Positions 1 to 6,439 of a stretch of 6,992 nucleotides of DNA are shown here, piece after piece. Made by a program: the position numbers and the translations under genes. The stretch spans positions 1 to 6,992 of the forward strand of contig DBIH01000228.1 in assembly GCA_002296885.1 (NCBI GenBank), read 5' to 3'. A model generated the notes under the pieces. The model searched no databases. It had not been told where the DNA came from and saw only the letters and a list, made by a program, of their open reading frames with translations. Every line of letters begins with the position of its first letter. Positions within the stretch are counted from its first letter, which is position 1. The DNA is from Flavobacterium sp. UBA807 (GTDB lineage: Bacteria; Bacteroidota; Bacteroidia; Flavobacteriales; Flavobacteriaceae).

Positions 1-146
1 ACCATTCCGAACGGAACAGTAGCACCGGGATAGGTATGACCGTGACCTCCGGTTCCAATCATCGGATTCACATACTGATGGTAATTCTTTTGCCCAAATA
101 TGCAAATTGAAAGAAGTAAAAATAAACTGGTAATGTTGATTTTCAT
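1..146 (-). CDS. GH92 family alpha-mannosidase, N-terminal fragment (runs off left edge)
   Basis: Only the first 48 codons are present, read leftward from the ATG at 144-146. Residues 1-18 look like a signal peptide: Lys2, a hydrophobic core around residues 8-17, and probable signal peptidase I cleavage after Gly18. The mature start carries VNPMIGTGGHGHTYPGATVP (residues 26-45). This is the characteristic opening of glycoside hydrolase family 92, whose members are calcium-dependent exo-alpha-mannosidases acting on N-glycans and fungal mannan. The catalytic acids and calcium ligands lie outside the window, so linkage specificity cannot be judged. The gene starts 36 nt after the stop of the EEP-fold gene on the same strand, with no promoter seen in the gap, so the two are probably co-transcribed. 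The secretion signal implies action in the periplasm or at the cell surface. The family call is firm from the motif; activity is inferred. Confidence 0.87.
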   Translation of the reverse strand, partial: MKINITSLFLLLSICIFGQKNYHQYVNPMIGTGGHGHTYPGATVPFGM

Positions 147-182
147 CTGCTTATTACTCGTATTTAAAATCGGGCAGACATT

Positions 183-1016
183 TTACTTAAGTTCTAATTG
201 AACAAAAACAGGAAGATGGTCTGACGGATATTTTAAGTTGTTTGAATCGCTCAAAACGGCGTATTTCTTTACATTAAATTTATTTTCTTTTGACAGAAAA
301 ATATAATCAATCTTTTTGGAAACAGGTTCGTCATGTTTGAAGGCATTAAAAGTACCAACTGGTCCAAAAGGTTTTTCTTTTGAAATTGCCTGACTGTCAT
401 TCATTAGTTTTTTTAGGCTTATGATATGTTCTTCTGTTGGTTCTGAATTAAAATCACCCATCAAAAACACCGAATAGTTCTTGGTATTTAACTTCTCAAT
501 TTGTAATATAATCAGTCTTATGGAGTTTGCCTGTGCTAATTTACCGATGTGGTCTAAATGTGTGTTAAAAATCCAAAACGATTGTTTGGTCTCATTGTCT
601 TGGAATAAGGCATAAGTGCATATTCGGTTAAGGGCCGCATCCCAGCCCTTCGATATTGCATTAGGGGTTTCCGAAAGCCAAAATGTATTTTGCTGAAGTA
701 CTTTAAATCTGTCTTTCTTAAAGAAAATATTTGATGATTCTCCTTTTCCTTCTCCATCGCGACCTGTGCCGACATAATTGTATTGTGGCAATAACCCAGC
801 TATATCCTTAACCTGATTAGGCAAAGCTTCCTGGATTCCAAAGATATCGGGTTCATAAAAGCTGATTTGCGATGCCCAATATTCTTTCCTGTTTTGCCAA
901 GCATTTTCGCCATCATTGGGATTATCATAACGAATATTATAAGTCATCAGCTTTAGGTTTTGGGCTGAAATTGAAATACAAAGCAGTAAAAGTAAAGTTG
1001 CGAAGTGATTTTTCAT
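183..1016 (-). CDS. Secreted endonuclease/exonuclease/phosphatase (EEP) fold hydrolase
   Basis: A 277-residue protein with a signal peptide (Lys2, Leu-rich core at 8-12, likely cleavage after Ala18 in SISA-QN) and then a single EEP domain over essentially the whole mature chain. The metal and phosphate-binding motifs appear in order: TYN27, IQE63, NTH153, GDFN (Asp188, Asn190), DYIF (Asp237) and SDH (Asp266, His267). The NPNDGENAW stretch (33-40), GRDGEGKGE and FWLSETP match an uncharacterised secreted EEP subfamily of Bacteroidota. The fold hydrolyses phosphodiester or phosphomonoester bonds with a divalent metal, but the substrate here is unknown. Placement just upstream of a GH92 mannosidase suggests a role in glycan or glycolipid use rather than DNA repair. 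The frame opens further upstream at a TTG (1037). That codon overlaps the probable -7 promoter box, and the ATG at 1016 starts the signal peptide directly, so 1016 is chosen. Confidence 0.9.
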   Translation of the reverse strand: MKNHFATLLLLLCISISAQNLKLMTYNIRYDNPNDGENAWQNRKEYWASQISFYEPDIFGIQEALPNQVKDIAGLLPQYNYVGTGRDGEGKGESSNIFFKKDRFKVLQQNTFWLSETPNAISKGWDAALNRICTYALFQDNETKQSFWIFNTHLDHIGKLAQANSIRLIILQIEKLNTKNYSVFLMGDFNSEPTEEHIISLKKLMNDSQAISKEKPFGPVGTFNAFKHDEPVSKKIDYIFLSKENKFNVKKYAVLSDSNNLKYPSDHLPVFVQLELK

Positions 1017-1034
1017 TGTAGCGTCGTTGTCTTC

Positions 1035-1042
1035 CAAATATA
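1035..1042 (-). promoter_or_regulatory. Probable -7 box for the EEP-GH92 unit
   Basis: The minus strand reads TATATTTG, a full match to the Bacteroidota -7 consensus TAnnTTTG. Its end lies 18 nt before the ATG at 1016, leaving a leader of roughly a dozen nucleotides. No clear TTG -33 element sits at the usual spacing, so the call rests on one box. Confidence 0.5.
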
Positions 1043-1061
1043 CAACTTTTGAATGAAAATT

Positions 1062-1168
1062 GCGTGAGCGATGGAAGCAAAAATCCTTTTGGTTACGCCG
1101 AGTTACGAGGCGAAAGCAAAAGATTGAAGCGGACAGCGCGACCTCGTCCTTAAGACGAGGGCACGCCC
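1062..1168 (+). ncRNA. Structured RNA-like intergenic element, possibly Flavo-1 type
   Basis: The stretch folds into a nested set of pairings visible by eye. A closing stem is formed by GCGTG (1062-1066) with CACGC (1162-1166). Inside it are GCG (1068-1070) with CGC (1137-1139), and a longer arm 1082-1091 with 1117-1125 that has one bulged C at 1085. That arm is capped by CGCC (1096-1099) with GGCG (1109-1112). A 7-bp hairpin follows, CCTCGTC (1142-1148) with GACGAGG (1154-1160). From memory, elements with the same landmarks (GCGTGAG at the start, GCGGACAGC-CGACC in the middle, GGGCACGCCC at the end) recur in flavobacterial intergenic regions, and Rfam lists a Flavobacteria motif called Flavo-1. 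The match to that family is recalled, not computed. The plus strand is chosen from that recalled orientation; stems alone do not decide it. No clear promoter precedes it. Confidence 0.5.
1142..1160. repeat. 7-bp inverted repeat (terminal hairpin of the intergenic element)
   Basis: CCTCGTC and GACGAGG form a perfect GC-rich stem around the 5-nt loop CTTAA. No U-rich tract follows directly on either strand, so it is better read as an arm of the larger folded element than as a terminator by itself. Confidence 0.6.
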
Positions 1169-1169
1169 G

Positions 1170-1204
1170 AAAAAAGAAAACGCACCCAAAAATGGATGCG
1201 TTTT
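1170..1204 (-). terminator. Rho-independent terminator of the sdh operon (partly bidirectional)
   Basis: Positions 1177-1187 pair with 1194-1204 (AAAACGCA-C-CC with GG-A-TGCGTTTT, one C/A mismatch) around a 6-nt loop. On the minus strand the stem is followed by a T-rich run, TTTTCTTTTTT, the expected form for ending transcripts coming from sdhB. On the plus strand only four Ts end the stem, so termination in that direction should be weaker. The stem begins 36 nt past the sdhB stop codon. Confidence 0.75.
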
Positions 1205-1205
1205 G

Positions 1206-1227
1206 CCCTTCGACAAGCTCAGGGTGA
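1206..1227. repeat. Copy of the CTTCGACAAGCTCAGGG-type dispersed repeat
   Basis: The sequence CCCTTCGACAAGCTCAGGG followed by TGA lies between the sdhB terminator and the sdhB stop codon. CCCT and AGGG at its ends can pair, but the interior is not a perfect palindrome. I recall this short word as a widespread dispersed intergenic repeat in many bacterial genomes, including Bacteroidota. Only one copy is in this window, so its repetitive nature cannot be shown here. Confidence 0.5.
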
Positions 1228-1240
1228 TATTTTATATGAA

Positions 1241-2002
1241 TTATTTCATGCTTGCTTTTAGATATTCCCTGTTCATTCGAGCGATGTTTTCAAGCGAAAT
1301 TCCTTTTGGGCATTCTACTTCGCAGGCACCGGTATTGGTACAGTTTCCGAATCCCTCTTCGTCCATTTGGCGCACCATATTTAAAACACGTTGAGTGGCT
1401 TCTACACGTCCTTGCGGCAATAAAGCATATTGCGATACTTTAGCACCAACGAACAACATAGCTGAACCATTTTTACAGGTCGCCACACAGGCACCGCATC
1501 CGATACAGGCAGCTGCCTCAAAAGCGCGGTCAGCATCGTGTTTTGGAACCGGAGTTGCATTGGCATCAATCGTTCTGCCTGAAGTGTTTACCGAAACGAA
1601 ACCTCCGGCCTGCTGGATTCTGTCGAAAGAACTTCTGTCTACCACCAAATCTTTTACAACCGGGAAAGCTTTACTTCTGAAGGGTTCGATATAAATGGTA
1701 TCACCATCCTTGAATTTACGCATGTGCAATTGGCAGGTTGTTGTTCCGGTTTCCGGTCCGTGCGCTCTTCCGTTGATGTAAAGCGAACACATTCCACAAA
1801 TCCCTTCGCGACAATCGTGGTCAAAAGCTACTGGCGATTTTCTGTCGTTGATTAGCTGCTCGTTCAATTGGTCTAACATTTCCAAAAACGAACTTGCAGT
1901 TGAAACATTATCCAATTTATAAGTTTCCATGCTGCCTTTAGATTTAGCATCTTTCTGACGCCATATCTTAAGGTTTATATTGATGTTTTTTGCTGAAGAC
2001 AT
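1241..2002 (-). CDS. sdhB: Succinate dehydrogenase iron-sulfur subunit SdhB
   Basis: A 253-residue iron-sulfur subunit that carries electrons from the flavin of SdhA to the heme and quinone site of SdhC. The N-terminal plant-type ferredoxin domain has the [2Fe-2S] ligands Cys64, Cys69, Cys72 and Cys90 (CREGICGMC, then TTC). The C-terminal domain shows [11 protein letters not shown] (Cys166, 169, 172, 176) and a second group at Cys221, Cys227 and Cys231-Pro. By analogy with E. coli SdhB, Cys166/169/172/231 hold the [4Fe-4S] cluster and Cys176/221/227 the [3Fe-4S] cluster. All expected ligands are present. It is the last gene of sdhCAB: its ATG comes 6 nt after the sdhA stop, and a terminator hairpin follows. 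It acts on the cytoplasmic face of the inner membrane. Confidence 0.97.
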   Translation of the reverse strand: MSSAKNININLKIWRQKDAKSKGSMETYKLDNVSTASSFLEMLDQLNEQLINDRKSPVAFDHDCREGICGMCSLYINGRAHGPETGTTTCQLHMRKFKDGDTIYIEPFRSKAFPVVKDLVVDRSSFDRIQQAGGFVSVNTSGRTIDANATPVPKHDADRAFEAAACIGCGACVATCKNGSAMLFVGAKVSQYALLPQGRVEATQRVLNMVRQMDEEGFGNCTNTGACEVECPKGISLENIARMNREYLKASMK

Positions 2003-2008
2003 AATCTG

Positions 2009-4018
2009 TTATTTATAATTTCTAGCTGCAATTTTGATAAACTCGTATTTCAATTCTTCTTTGTTAAGGACTTCTTTGCTGATGTCGTAACCCATATATT
2101 CCCACGCTCCAACAAAAGAGAAGTTCTCATCATCACGAAGTGTTTCCCCTTCTGAATCCTGGTATTCCTCACGGAAGTGGCCACCGCAAGATTCTTTACG
2201 TTGAAGCGCGTCCATCGCCATTAACTGACCTAAATCGAGGAAGTCGGCAACACGCATTGCTTTTTCCAGTTCTGGATTCAATTCGTCTGAACTTCCGGGA
2301 ACATAAACGTCTTTGTAGAATTCTTCTTTTAGAGCTGCAATTTCAGAAATCGCTTCGGTTAAGCCTTTTTCGTTTCTTGCCATTCCAACTTTATTCCACA
2401 TAATCAAACCAAGTCTTTTATGGAAATGGTCAACCGTTTTAGAACCGTTGTTGTTAAGGAATTTATTGATTGTTTCTTTTACTCCGTTTTCTGCTTCCGC
2501 AAATTCAGGTAAATCAGTTGAGATTTTTCCCGTCCTGATTTCATCAGCCAAATAATTTGAAACCGTGTATGGCAATACAAAATAACCATCAGCCAATCCC
2601 TGCATCAAAGCAGAAGCACCAAGTCTGTTAGCTCCATGGTCAGAGAAATTAGCTTCTCCTGCAACGAAACAACCTGGAATGGTTGACTGCAAATTATAAT
2701 CTACCCAAACGCCACCCATCGTATAGTGAACCGCGGGATAAATTTTCATTGGAGTTTCGTATGGATTTTCGTCGGTGATTTTTTCGTACATCTCGAAAAG
2801 ATTACCATATTTTTCCTCAAGCCACTGCTTACCTAATTTGGTAATTTCTTCTGGTGAAGGATTATGATTCCCTTGTGCAAAAGCTGCTTGTTTCCCTTTA
2901 CTTTGGATTTCGGTAGAGAAATCTAAATAAACTCCTTCATTCGTATCATTCGCTTCGATTCCGAAACCTTCGTCACAACGCTCTTTTGCAGCTCTTGAGG
3001 CCACGTCACGTGGCACTAAGTTCCCGAATGCAGGATATCTTCTTTCCAGGAAATAATCTCTTTGGTCTTCGCTTAATTGTGTCGGCTTTAACTTTCCGGC
3101 ACGGATTGCTTCCGCATCCTCTTTTTTCTTCGGTACCCAAATTCTACCAGAGTTACGCAACGATTCCGACATCAGAGTCAGTTTTGATTGGTTGACTCCA
3201 TGAACCGGAATACAGGTTGGGTGAATCTGAACAAAGCAAGGATTTGCGAATAATGCTCCTTTTTTATGAATTTTCCAACTGGCTGTCACGTTACTTCCCA
3301 TCGCGTTTGTCGAAAGGAAATAAACATTTCCATAACCACCGGTTGCAATCACAACAGCGTGAGCCGAATGTCTTTCCAGTTCTCCTGTGATTAAGTTACG
3401 GGCAATAATTCCTCGTGCTTTTCCATCAACTTTTACTAAATCCAGCATCTCGTGACGGTTGTACATTGCCACACGTCCTAATCCAATTTGTCTTGATAAA
3501 GCTGAATAAGCTCCAAGCAACAATTGTTGCCCTGTTTGCCCGGCAGCATAAAAAGTACGTTGCAATTGCGTTCCTCCAAATGAACGGTTGTCCAACATTC
3601 CGCCATAGTCACGTGCAAAAGGAACTCCCTGAGCCACACACTGGTCAATGATGTTTGCTGAAACTTCAGCCAAACGGTGAACATTTGCTTCCCGCGCTCT
3701 GTAATCGCCTCCTTTTATTGTATCGTAGAATAATCTGTAAGTACTGTCACCGTCATTTTGGTAATTTTTAGCGGCATTAATTCCGCCTTGAGCTGCAATA
3801 GAGTGTGCTCTTCTTGGCGAATCCTGGAAACAGAATGCCTTAACATTATATCCCATTTCTCCCAGTGATGCTGCAGCAGACGCTCCGGCCAAACCAGTCC
3901 CAACAACGATGATATCAATTTTTGGTCGGTTGTTAGGTGCTACTAATTTTAAATGATCTTTATAATCGGTCCATTTGTCCGAAATTGGACCAGCTGGTAT
4001 TTTTGAATCTAGTTTCAT
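2009..4018 (-). CDS. sdhA: Succinate dehydrogenase flavoprotein subunit SdhA (B-type, long form)
   Basis: A 669-residue flavoprotein that oxidises succinate to fumarate. The FAD-binding GxGxxG is at Gly40-Gly42-Gly45. His72 in [11 protein letters not shown] is the expected site of covalent FAD attachment. Active-site signatures follow: QIHPT (His266), PRDVASR (Arg337, the catalytic proton-shuttle arginine), HYTMGG (His431) and ANRLGASAL (Arg465). At 669 residues it is longer than the E. coli or Bacillus enzymes (just under 600) and nearer the Wolinella fumarate reductase flavoprotein, as usual for the Bacteroidota branch. It lies between sdhC and sdhB with 6-nt gaps on both sides, so one mRNA is expected. 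The same subunit type can run as a fumarate reductase. In an apparently respiring flavobacterium, forward TCA-cycle use is the likelier role, but sequence alone does not settle direction. Confidence 0.97.
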   Translation of the reverse strand: MKLDSKIPAGPISDKWTDYKDHLKLVAPNNRPKIDIIVVGTGLAGASAAASLGEMGYNVKAFCFQDSPRRAHSIAAQGGINAAKNYQNDGDSTYRLFYDTIKGGDYRAREANVHRLAEVSANIIDQCVAQGVPFARDYGGMLDNRSFGGTQLQRTFYAAGQTGQQLLLGAYSALSRQIGLGRVAMYNRHEMLDLVKVDGKARGIIARNLITGELERHSAHAVVIATGGYGNVYFLSTNAMGSNVTASWKIHKKGALFANPCFVQIHPTCIPVHGVNQSKLTLMSESLRNSGRIWVPKKKEDAEAIRAGKLKPTQLSEDQRDYFLERRYPAFGNLVPRDVASRAAKERCDEGFGIEANDTNEGVYLDFSTEIQSKGKQAAFAQGNHNPSPEEITKLGKQWLEEKYGNLFEMYEKITDENPYETPMKIYPAVHYTMGGVWVDYNLQSTIPGCFVAGEANFSDHGANRLGASALMQGLADGYFVLPYTVSNYLADEIRTGKISTDLPEFAEAENGVKETINKFLNNNGSKTVDHFHKRLGLIMWNKVGMARNEKGLTEAISEIAALKEEFYKDVYVPGSSDELNPELEKAMRVADFLDLGQLMAMDALQRKESCGGHFREEYQDSEGETLRDDENFSFVGAWEYMGYDISKEVLNKEELKYEFIKIAARNYK

Positions 4019-4024
4019 CTGAAA

Positions 4025-4690
4025 TTAATGATTAAAATGGTGAAACAATGCAATAAAAATGAATCCGAATGGAACTATGATTGCAAATGCGTATCCTAAT
4101 TTATGAAGTGCTCTCGAGAATTTGTTATTAAATCCAACCGACTGCATCGAAGAATTGAAACCATGCCATAAGTGGAAAAACAACAACACAAAAGCAAAGC
4201 AGTACAAACCTGTACGAACCGGGTTTTCAAACTTGTGAACCAATTCTGCATAATATCTTGTGGAGTCCTGCGGCAGTGCCTGAACATATTTGTAATTCAT
4301 TTCAGGAAACCAGAAATCGTAAAAATGCAATCCAAGAAAGGCCAACACCACCAATCCTGAGATAATCATATTCCTTGATGCCCAGGAAGAGTTTGCCGAA
4401 CCATTATTTTTTGCGTAAGCTATAGGTCTTGCAGCTCTGTTTTGAATTTCCAAAACAAATCCCATCACAAAGTGAAATACAACACCAAACGCTAAAATAG
4501 GCTGCATTACATATTGGATTAATGGATTGTATCCCATAAAATCAGAACATTCGTTGAAAACTCTTTCGCTGAATACTGATGTTAAATTGATTGAAAAGTG
4601 TAATGCTAAAAATGAAATCAGGAAGAGCCCGGAAAGTGCCATAGCAACTTTTTTTGCAATGGACGAGCCCAAAACGGAAGATTTTGCCAT
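4025..4690 (-). CDS. sdhC: Succinate dehydrogenase cytochrome b558 subunit SdhC (B-type, five-helix)
   Basis: A 221-residue membrane anchor with five hydrophobic segments, roughly residues 15-35, 58-82, 107-128, 158-180 and 198-216. His residues lie in the first four: His31, His73, His122 and the pair His173/His176 in HLWHG. This fits the di-heme b cytochromes of B-type succinate:quinone oxidoreductases such as Wolinella FrdC and Bacillus SdhC, where a single five-helix subunit replaces separate SdhC and SdhD. Assigning individual ligands is inference from that pattern. The protein anchors SdhAB and passes electrons to menaquinone. An in-frame GTG at 4720 would add 10 residues, but it sits only one base beyond the -7 box and essentially at the predicted transcription start. 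The ATG at 4690 also gives the MAKSS-type start I expect for this family, so 4690 is used. Confidence 0.95.
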   Translation of the reverse strand: MAKSSVLGSSIAKKVAMALSGLFLISFLALHFSINLTSVFSERVFNECSDFMGYNPLIQYVMQPILAFGVVFHFVMGFVLEIQNRAARPIAYAKNNGSANSSWASRNMIISGLVVLAFLGLHFYDFWFPEMNYKYVQALPQDSTRYYAELVHKFENPVRTGLYCFAFVLLFFHLWHGFNSSMQSVGFNNKFSRALHKLGYAFAIIVPFGFIFIALFHHFNH

Positions 4691-4721
4691 AAGATTATGT
4701 AATTTATTTAAAAAAACCACA

Positions 4722-4752
4722 CAAAAATACAGCTATTTGCCATTAACTACAA
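4722..4752 (-). promoter_or_regulatory. Promoter of sdhCAB
   Basis: On the minus strand, TTG (4752-4750) is followed after 20 nt by TATTTTTG (4729-4722). This matches the Bacteroidota sigma-A consensus TTG, about 19-20 nt, TAnnTTTG. Transcription should begin near 4715, giving a leader of about 25 nt before the ATG at 4690. It is the best-formed promoter in the window, as expected for a strongly expressed respiratory operon. Confidence 0.7.
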
Positions 4753-4846
4753 CCTTTTCGATGTAATTTATAATGAATTTAAAGTGAAAAATTTTGCAAC
4801 CGTTTTCCAGCGATTAACGACAGAAACGAAAAGCAATTGTTCAGGT

Positions 4847-5713
4847 TTATTTAACATAAGTAGGAATCAAACCGCGCAATCCCATGTCTACAACATTCTC
4901 TCCTGCTGAAGGTTCGTATTTGCCATCGGCATTTACTTCATGCCATTCAAAACTGTGATTGATTGACAACGATAGCGTAACAACGACATCATTAGTTTCC
5001 GTTCCGTCAATTACTAAATCTGTAGGGAATCTTCCTGTTACTACACAAGAACCTGCAGGAATTGGCGATGTTGCTGCAATCGGATTTGGAACTGTCGTTG
5101 CTCCGACTGGTGCCTGACCTGAAGTTGAAAAATTAACATCATCCAAACCAAATGCCCAATAACCCTGCGCTTTATTGGCATTTACCGGAAAGGAATAAGT
5201 TCCAACATTAAAGGTAGAAATGTAGGTATTAAAACCAACAAAACTCGCTAAGGTACCTGTGTAATCAACACCTGCATTACGAACGCTAATCTGATATTCC
5301 TGATAGGACAAAGAAACGCGCATCCATTGGTAAGTTCCTGCTAAAACATCTTTCAAAGGAATTTTCAGAAAAGTTTCTCCTTCGGCAACAATTTTCGATT
5401 TACTAAAATCTATAGCATTACTTCCTCCTGCGGTTGTTTCCGGAGCATGGTATAAAATAGTTCCATTTCCAAGTTGTGTCGTTGCCGTTGGGGCCATCTC
5501 AATATAGTGTGATGATATAGTGTTGAAAACCGGAGTCTGAGCGGCATTACCTGCCGGGACTGTTGAAGGATTTCCAAGATTATCCAATCGTGCCTGATTC
5601 GGGTCGAATTTGAATTTGATAATCAACATCGGTTCGCTGGCCGAATCACTGCTACAGGAAACAAAAGAAGAAATTGCTGTAAGAATCAATAGGGCACTAA
5701 ATATCTTTTTCAT
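4847..5713 (-). CDS. Uncharacterised secreted lipoprotein
   Basis: A 288-residue protein of unknown function. The start MKKIFSALLI is followed by a hydrophobic stretch and FVSC, with Cys20 as the probable lipidated residue, so it should reach the periplasm or outer membrane. A Ser/Asp/Glu-containing tail (SSDSASEP) follows the Cys. The mature chain is rich in Thr, Ser, Ala, Gly and Asn with alternating hydrophobic residues (LIIKFKF at 30-36, WMRVSLSY at 130-137, VVVTLSLSI at 243-251), suggesting a beta-sandwich. I see no enzyme motif. Near the C-terminus, NADGKYEPSAGE (261-272) resembles a calcium-binding loop. The only other Cys is Cys223, so no disulfide is expected. An upstream in-frame GTG (5752) is rejected because it precedes the signal peptide by 13 residues and lies upstream of the possible -7 box. 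The gene is divergent from the Crp-like gene and upstream of sdhC with no clear terminator between. Confidence 0.8.
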   Translation of the reverse strand: MKKIFSALLILTAISSFVSCSSDSASEPMLIIKFKFDPNQARLDNLGNPSTVPAGNAAQTPVFNTISSHYIEMAPTATTQLGNGTILYHAPETTAGGSNAIDFSKSKIVAEGETFLKIPLKDVLAGTYQWMRVSLSYQEYQISVRNAGVDYTGTLASFVGFNTYISTFNVGTYSFPVNANKAQGYWAFGLDDVNFSTSGQAPVGATTVPNPIAATSPIPAGSCVVTGRFPTDLVIDGTETNDVVVTLSLSINHSFEWHEVNADGKYEPSAGENVVDMGLRGLIPTYVK

Positions 5714-5733
5714 GTTGTTTAATTTATGCGTGA

Positions 5734-5741
5734 CGAAAGTA
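5734..5741 (-). promoter_or_regulatory. Possible -7 box for the lipoprotein gene
   Basis: The minus strand reads TACTTTCG, one base away from the TAnnTTTG consensus, and ends 20 nt before the ATG at 5713. No TTG occurs at the usual -33 distance. It lies in the short divergent region shared with the Crp-like gene. Confidence 0.3.
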
Positions 5742-5783
5742 ATTGATTTCACTTAAATGATAACGCTAAAAATTTATTTTTAT

Positions 5784-5791
5784 TACATTTG
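5784..5791 (+). promoter_or_regulatory. Probable -7 box for the Crp-like gene
   Basis: TACATTTG fits TAnnTTTG exactly. It ends 18 nt before the ATG at 5810, predicting a leader of about 13 nt. No good -33 TTG lies upstream at the usual distance, which would suit a promoter needing an activator, though that is speculation. The box contains the in-frame TTG at 5789, which argues against that codon as a start. Confidence 0.5.
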
Positions 5792-5809
5792 AGTTATAAT
5801 ATTCAAAAA

Positions 5810-6373
5810 ATGTTTTCCCAATTTATCATATCCGCTACAACCAATGCTTCAGAAAAAGACAGGGACGAAATTCTTCAGTCTTTTAAGGCATTAAAGCTTA
5901 AAAAGAATGATTATTTTGTTAGAGAAGGTAAAGCCTGCGCTTATTTTTGTTTTGTTGAAAGCGGCATTTTGCAGCATTCTATCGAAGTACTTAGCGAAGA
6001 AAAAACCACCTATTTAGCGCTTCGAAATTCATTTACTTCTTCCTTATTCAGTTTCTTAAATCAAAGTCCGTCCCGAAAAAACATCAAAGCCATTGTGGAT
6101 TGTAATTTGTGGGTTGTCGATTTGAAAACCTTTAAAAACCTGATTGAAAACAATCCTGCCTTCCATAAGTTCTATTATGATTTAATTGAAAAGCAAATCT
6201 GCCTCATCGATGATTATCGAATCGATTTGCTAACGTTAACTCCTGAAGAGCGCTATAATAAACTGCTTCTCACCGAACCAAAATTATTACAGGAAGTTCC
6301 GTTGCATTATCTCGCATCATTTCTCGGGATTTCAACCCGTCACATGAGCAGAATCAGGCAAAACATAAAATAA
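5810..6373 (+). CDS. Crp/Fnr-family transcriptional regulator
   Basis: A 187-residue regulator. Residues about 20-115 form a cyclic-nucleotide-binding-like beta-roll: KKNDYFVREGK, YFCFVESGIL, then LWVVDLKTFKNLIENNP. A long connecting helix follows (about 116-140), and a short C-terminal helix-turn-helix lies at 163-186 (VPLHYLASFLGISTRHMSRI). The phosphate-binding cassette region (73-95, SFTSSLFSFLNQSPSRKNIK) lacks the FGE and Arg-x-Ala pattern of cAMP-binding Crp, so cAMP sensing is unlikely. There is no Fnr-style N-terminal Cys cluster. Size and layout are normal for the many Bacteroidota Crp-like proteins of about 190 residues, whose ligands are mostly unknown. The ATG at 5810 is preferred over the in-frame TTG at 5789, which lies inside the -7 box. 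Targets are unknown; the divergent lipoprotein gene and itself are the nearest candidates. Confidence 0.88.
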   Translation: MFSQFIISATTNASEKDRDEILQSFKALKLKKNDYFVREGKACAYFCFVESGILQHSIEVLSEEKTTYLALRNSFTSSLFSFLNQSPSRKNIKAIVDCNLWVVDLKTFKNLIENNPAFHKFYYDLIEKQICLIDDYRIDLLTLTPEERYNKLLLTEPKLLQEVPLHYLASFLGISTRHMSRIRQNIK

Positions 6374-6409
6374 ACGCCATTTGGCTACTTTTCCCTTTTA
6401 TTCTTTCAC

Positions 6410-6417
6410 TAATTTTG
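6410..6417 (+). promoter_or_regulatory. Probable -7 box for the aminopeptidase P gene
   Basis: TAATTTTG matches TAnnTTTG. A TTTG at 6380-6383 lies 26 nt upstream, somewhat beyond the usual -33 spacing. The predicted start near 6424 leaves a leader of about 47 nt, which contains the TCTAA repeats. Confidence 0.45.
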
Positions 6418-6421
6418 GGAA

Positions 6422-6439
6422 ACTTCTAATCTAAGAAGT
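6422..6439 (+). repeat. Small inverted repeat at the start of the pepP leader
   Basis: ACTTCT (6422-6427) and AGAAGT (6434-6439) form a 6-bp stem around a 6-nt loop, close to the predicted transcription start. No T-rich run follows, so it does not look like a terminator for the Crp-like gene. It could form a hairpin at the very 5' end of the mRNA. Confidence 0.4.

Noticed and set aside
554..775. Second minus-strand frame of 73 codons inside the EEP gene
   Set aside because: It is out of frame within a gene whose catalytic motifs are continuous on both sides, so it is neither a separate gene nor a frameshift.
1203..1694. Plus-strand frames over sdhB, one starting in the intergenic repeat
   Set aside because: The frames run antisense to intact sdhB, and the products look like random reverse translations without motifs.
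2140..3651. Open plus-strand frames opposite sdhA (for example 2140-2403, 2986-3195, 3415-3651)
   Set aside because: They lie wholly antisense to a strongly conserved enzyme, have no recognisable protein motif and no promoter of their own.
3478..3918. Alternative minus-strand frames inside sdhA (3478-3684 and 3715-3918)
   Set aside because: They overlap the intact SdhA frame, which carries all expected motifs; they are by-products of its codon use.
4847..5713. Assignment of the lipoprotein to the MbnP copper-related family or to a type IX secretion substrate
   Set aside because: The general size and beta-rich character are compatible, but I cannot see the family's typical landmarks, and there is no C-terminal sorting domain.
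6376..6385. GCCA-TT-TGGC palindrome just after the Crp-like gene, considered as a terminator
   Set aside because: The stem is only three or four pairs and the following region is a mixed pyrimidine tract, so it is too weak to call.
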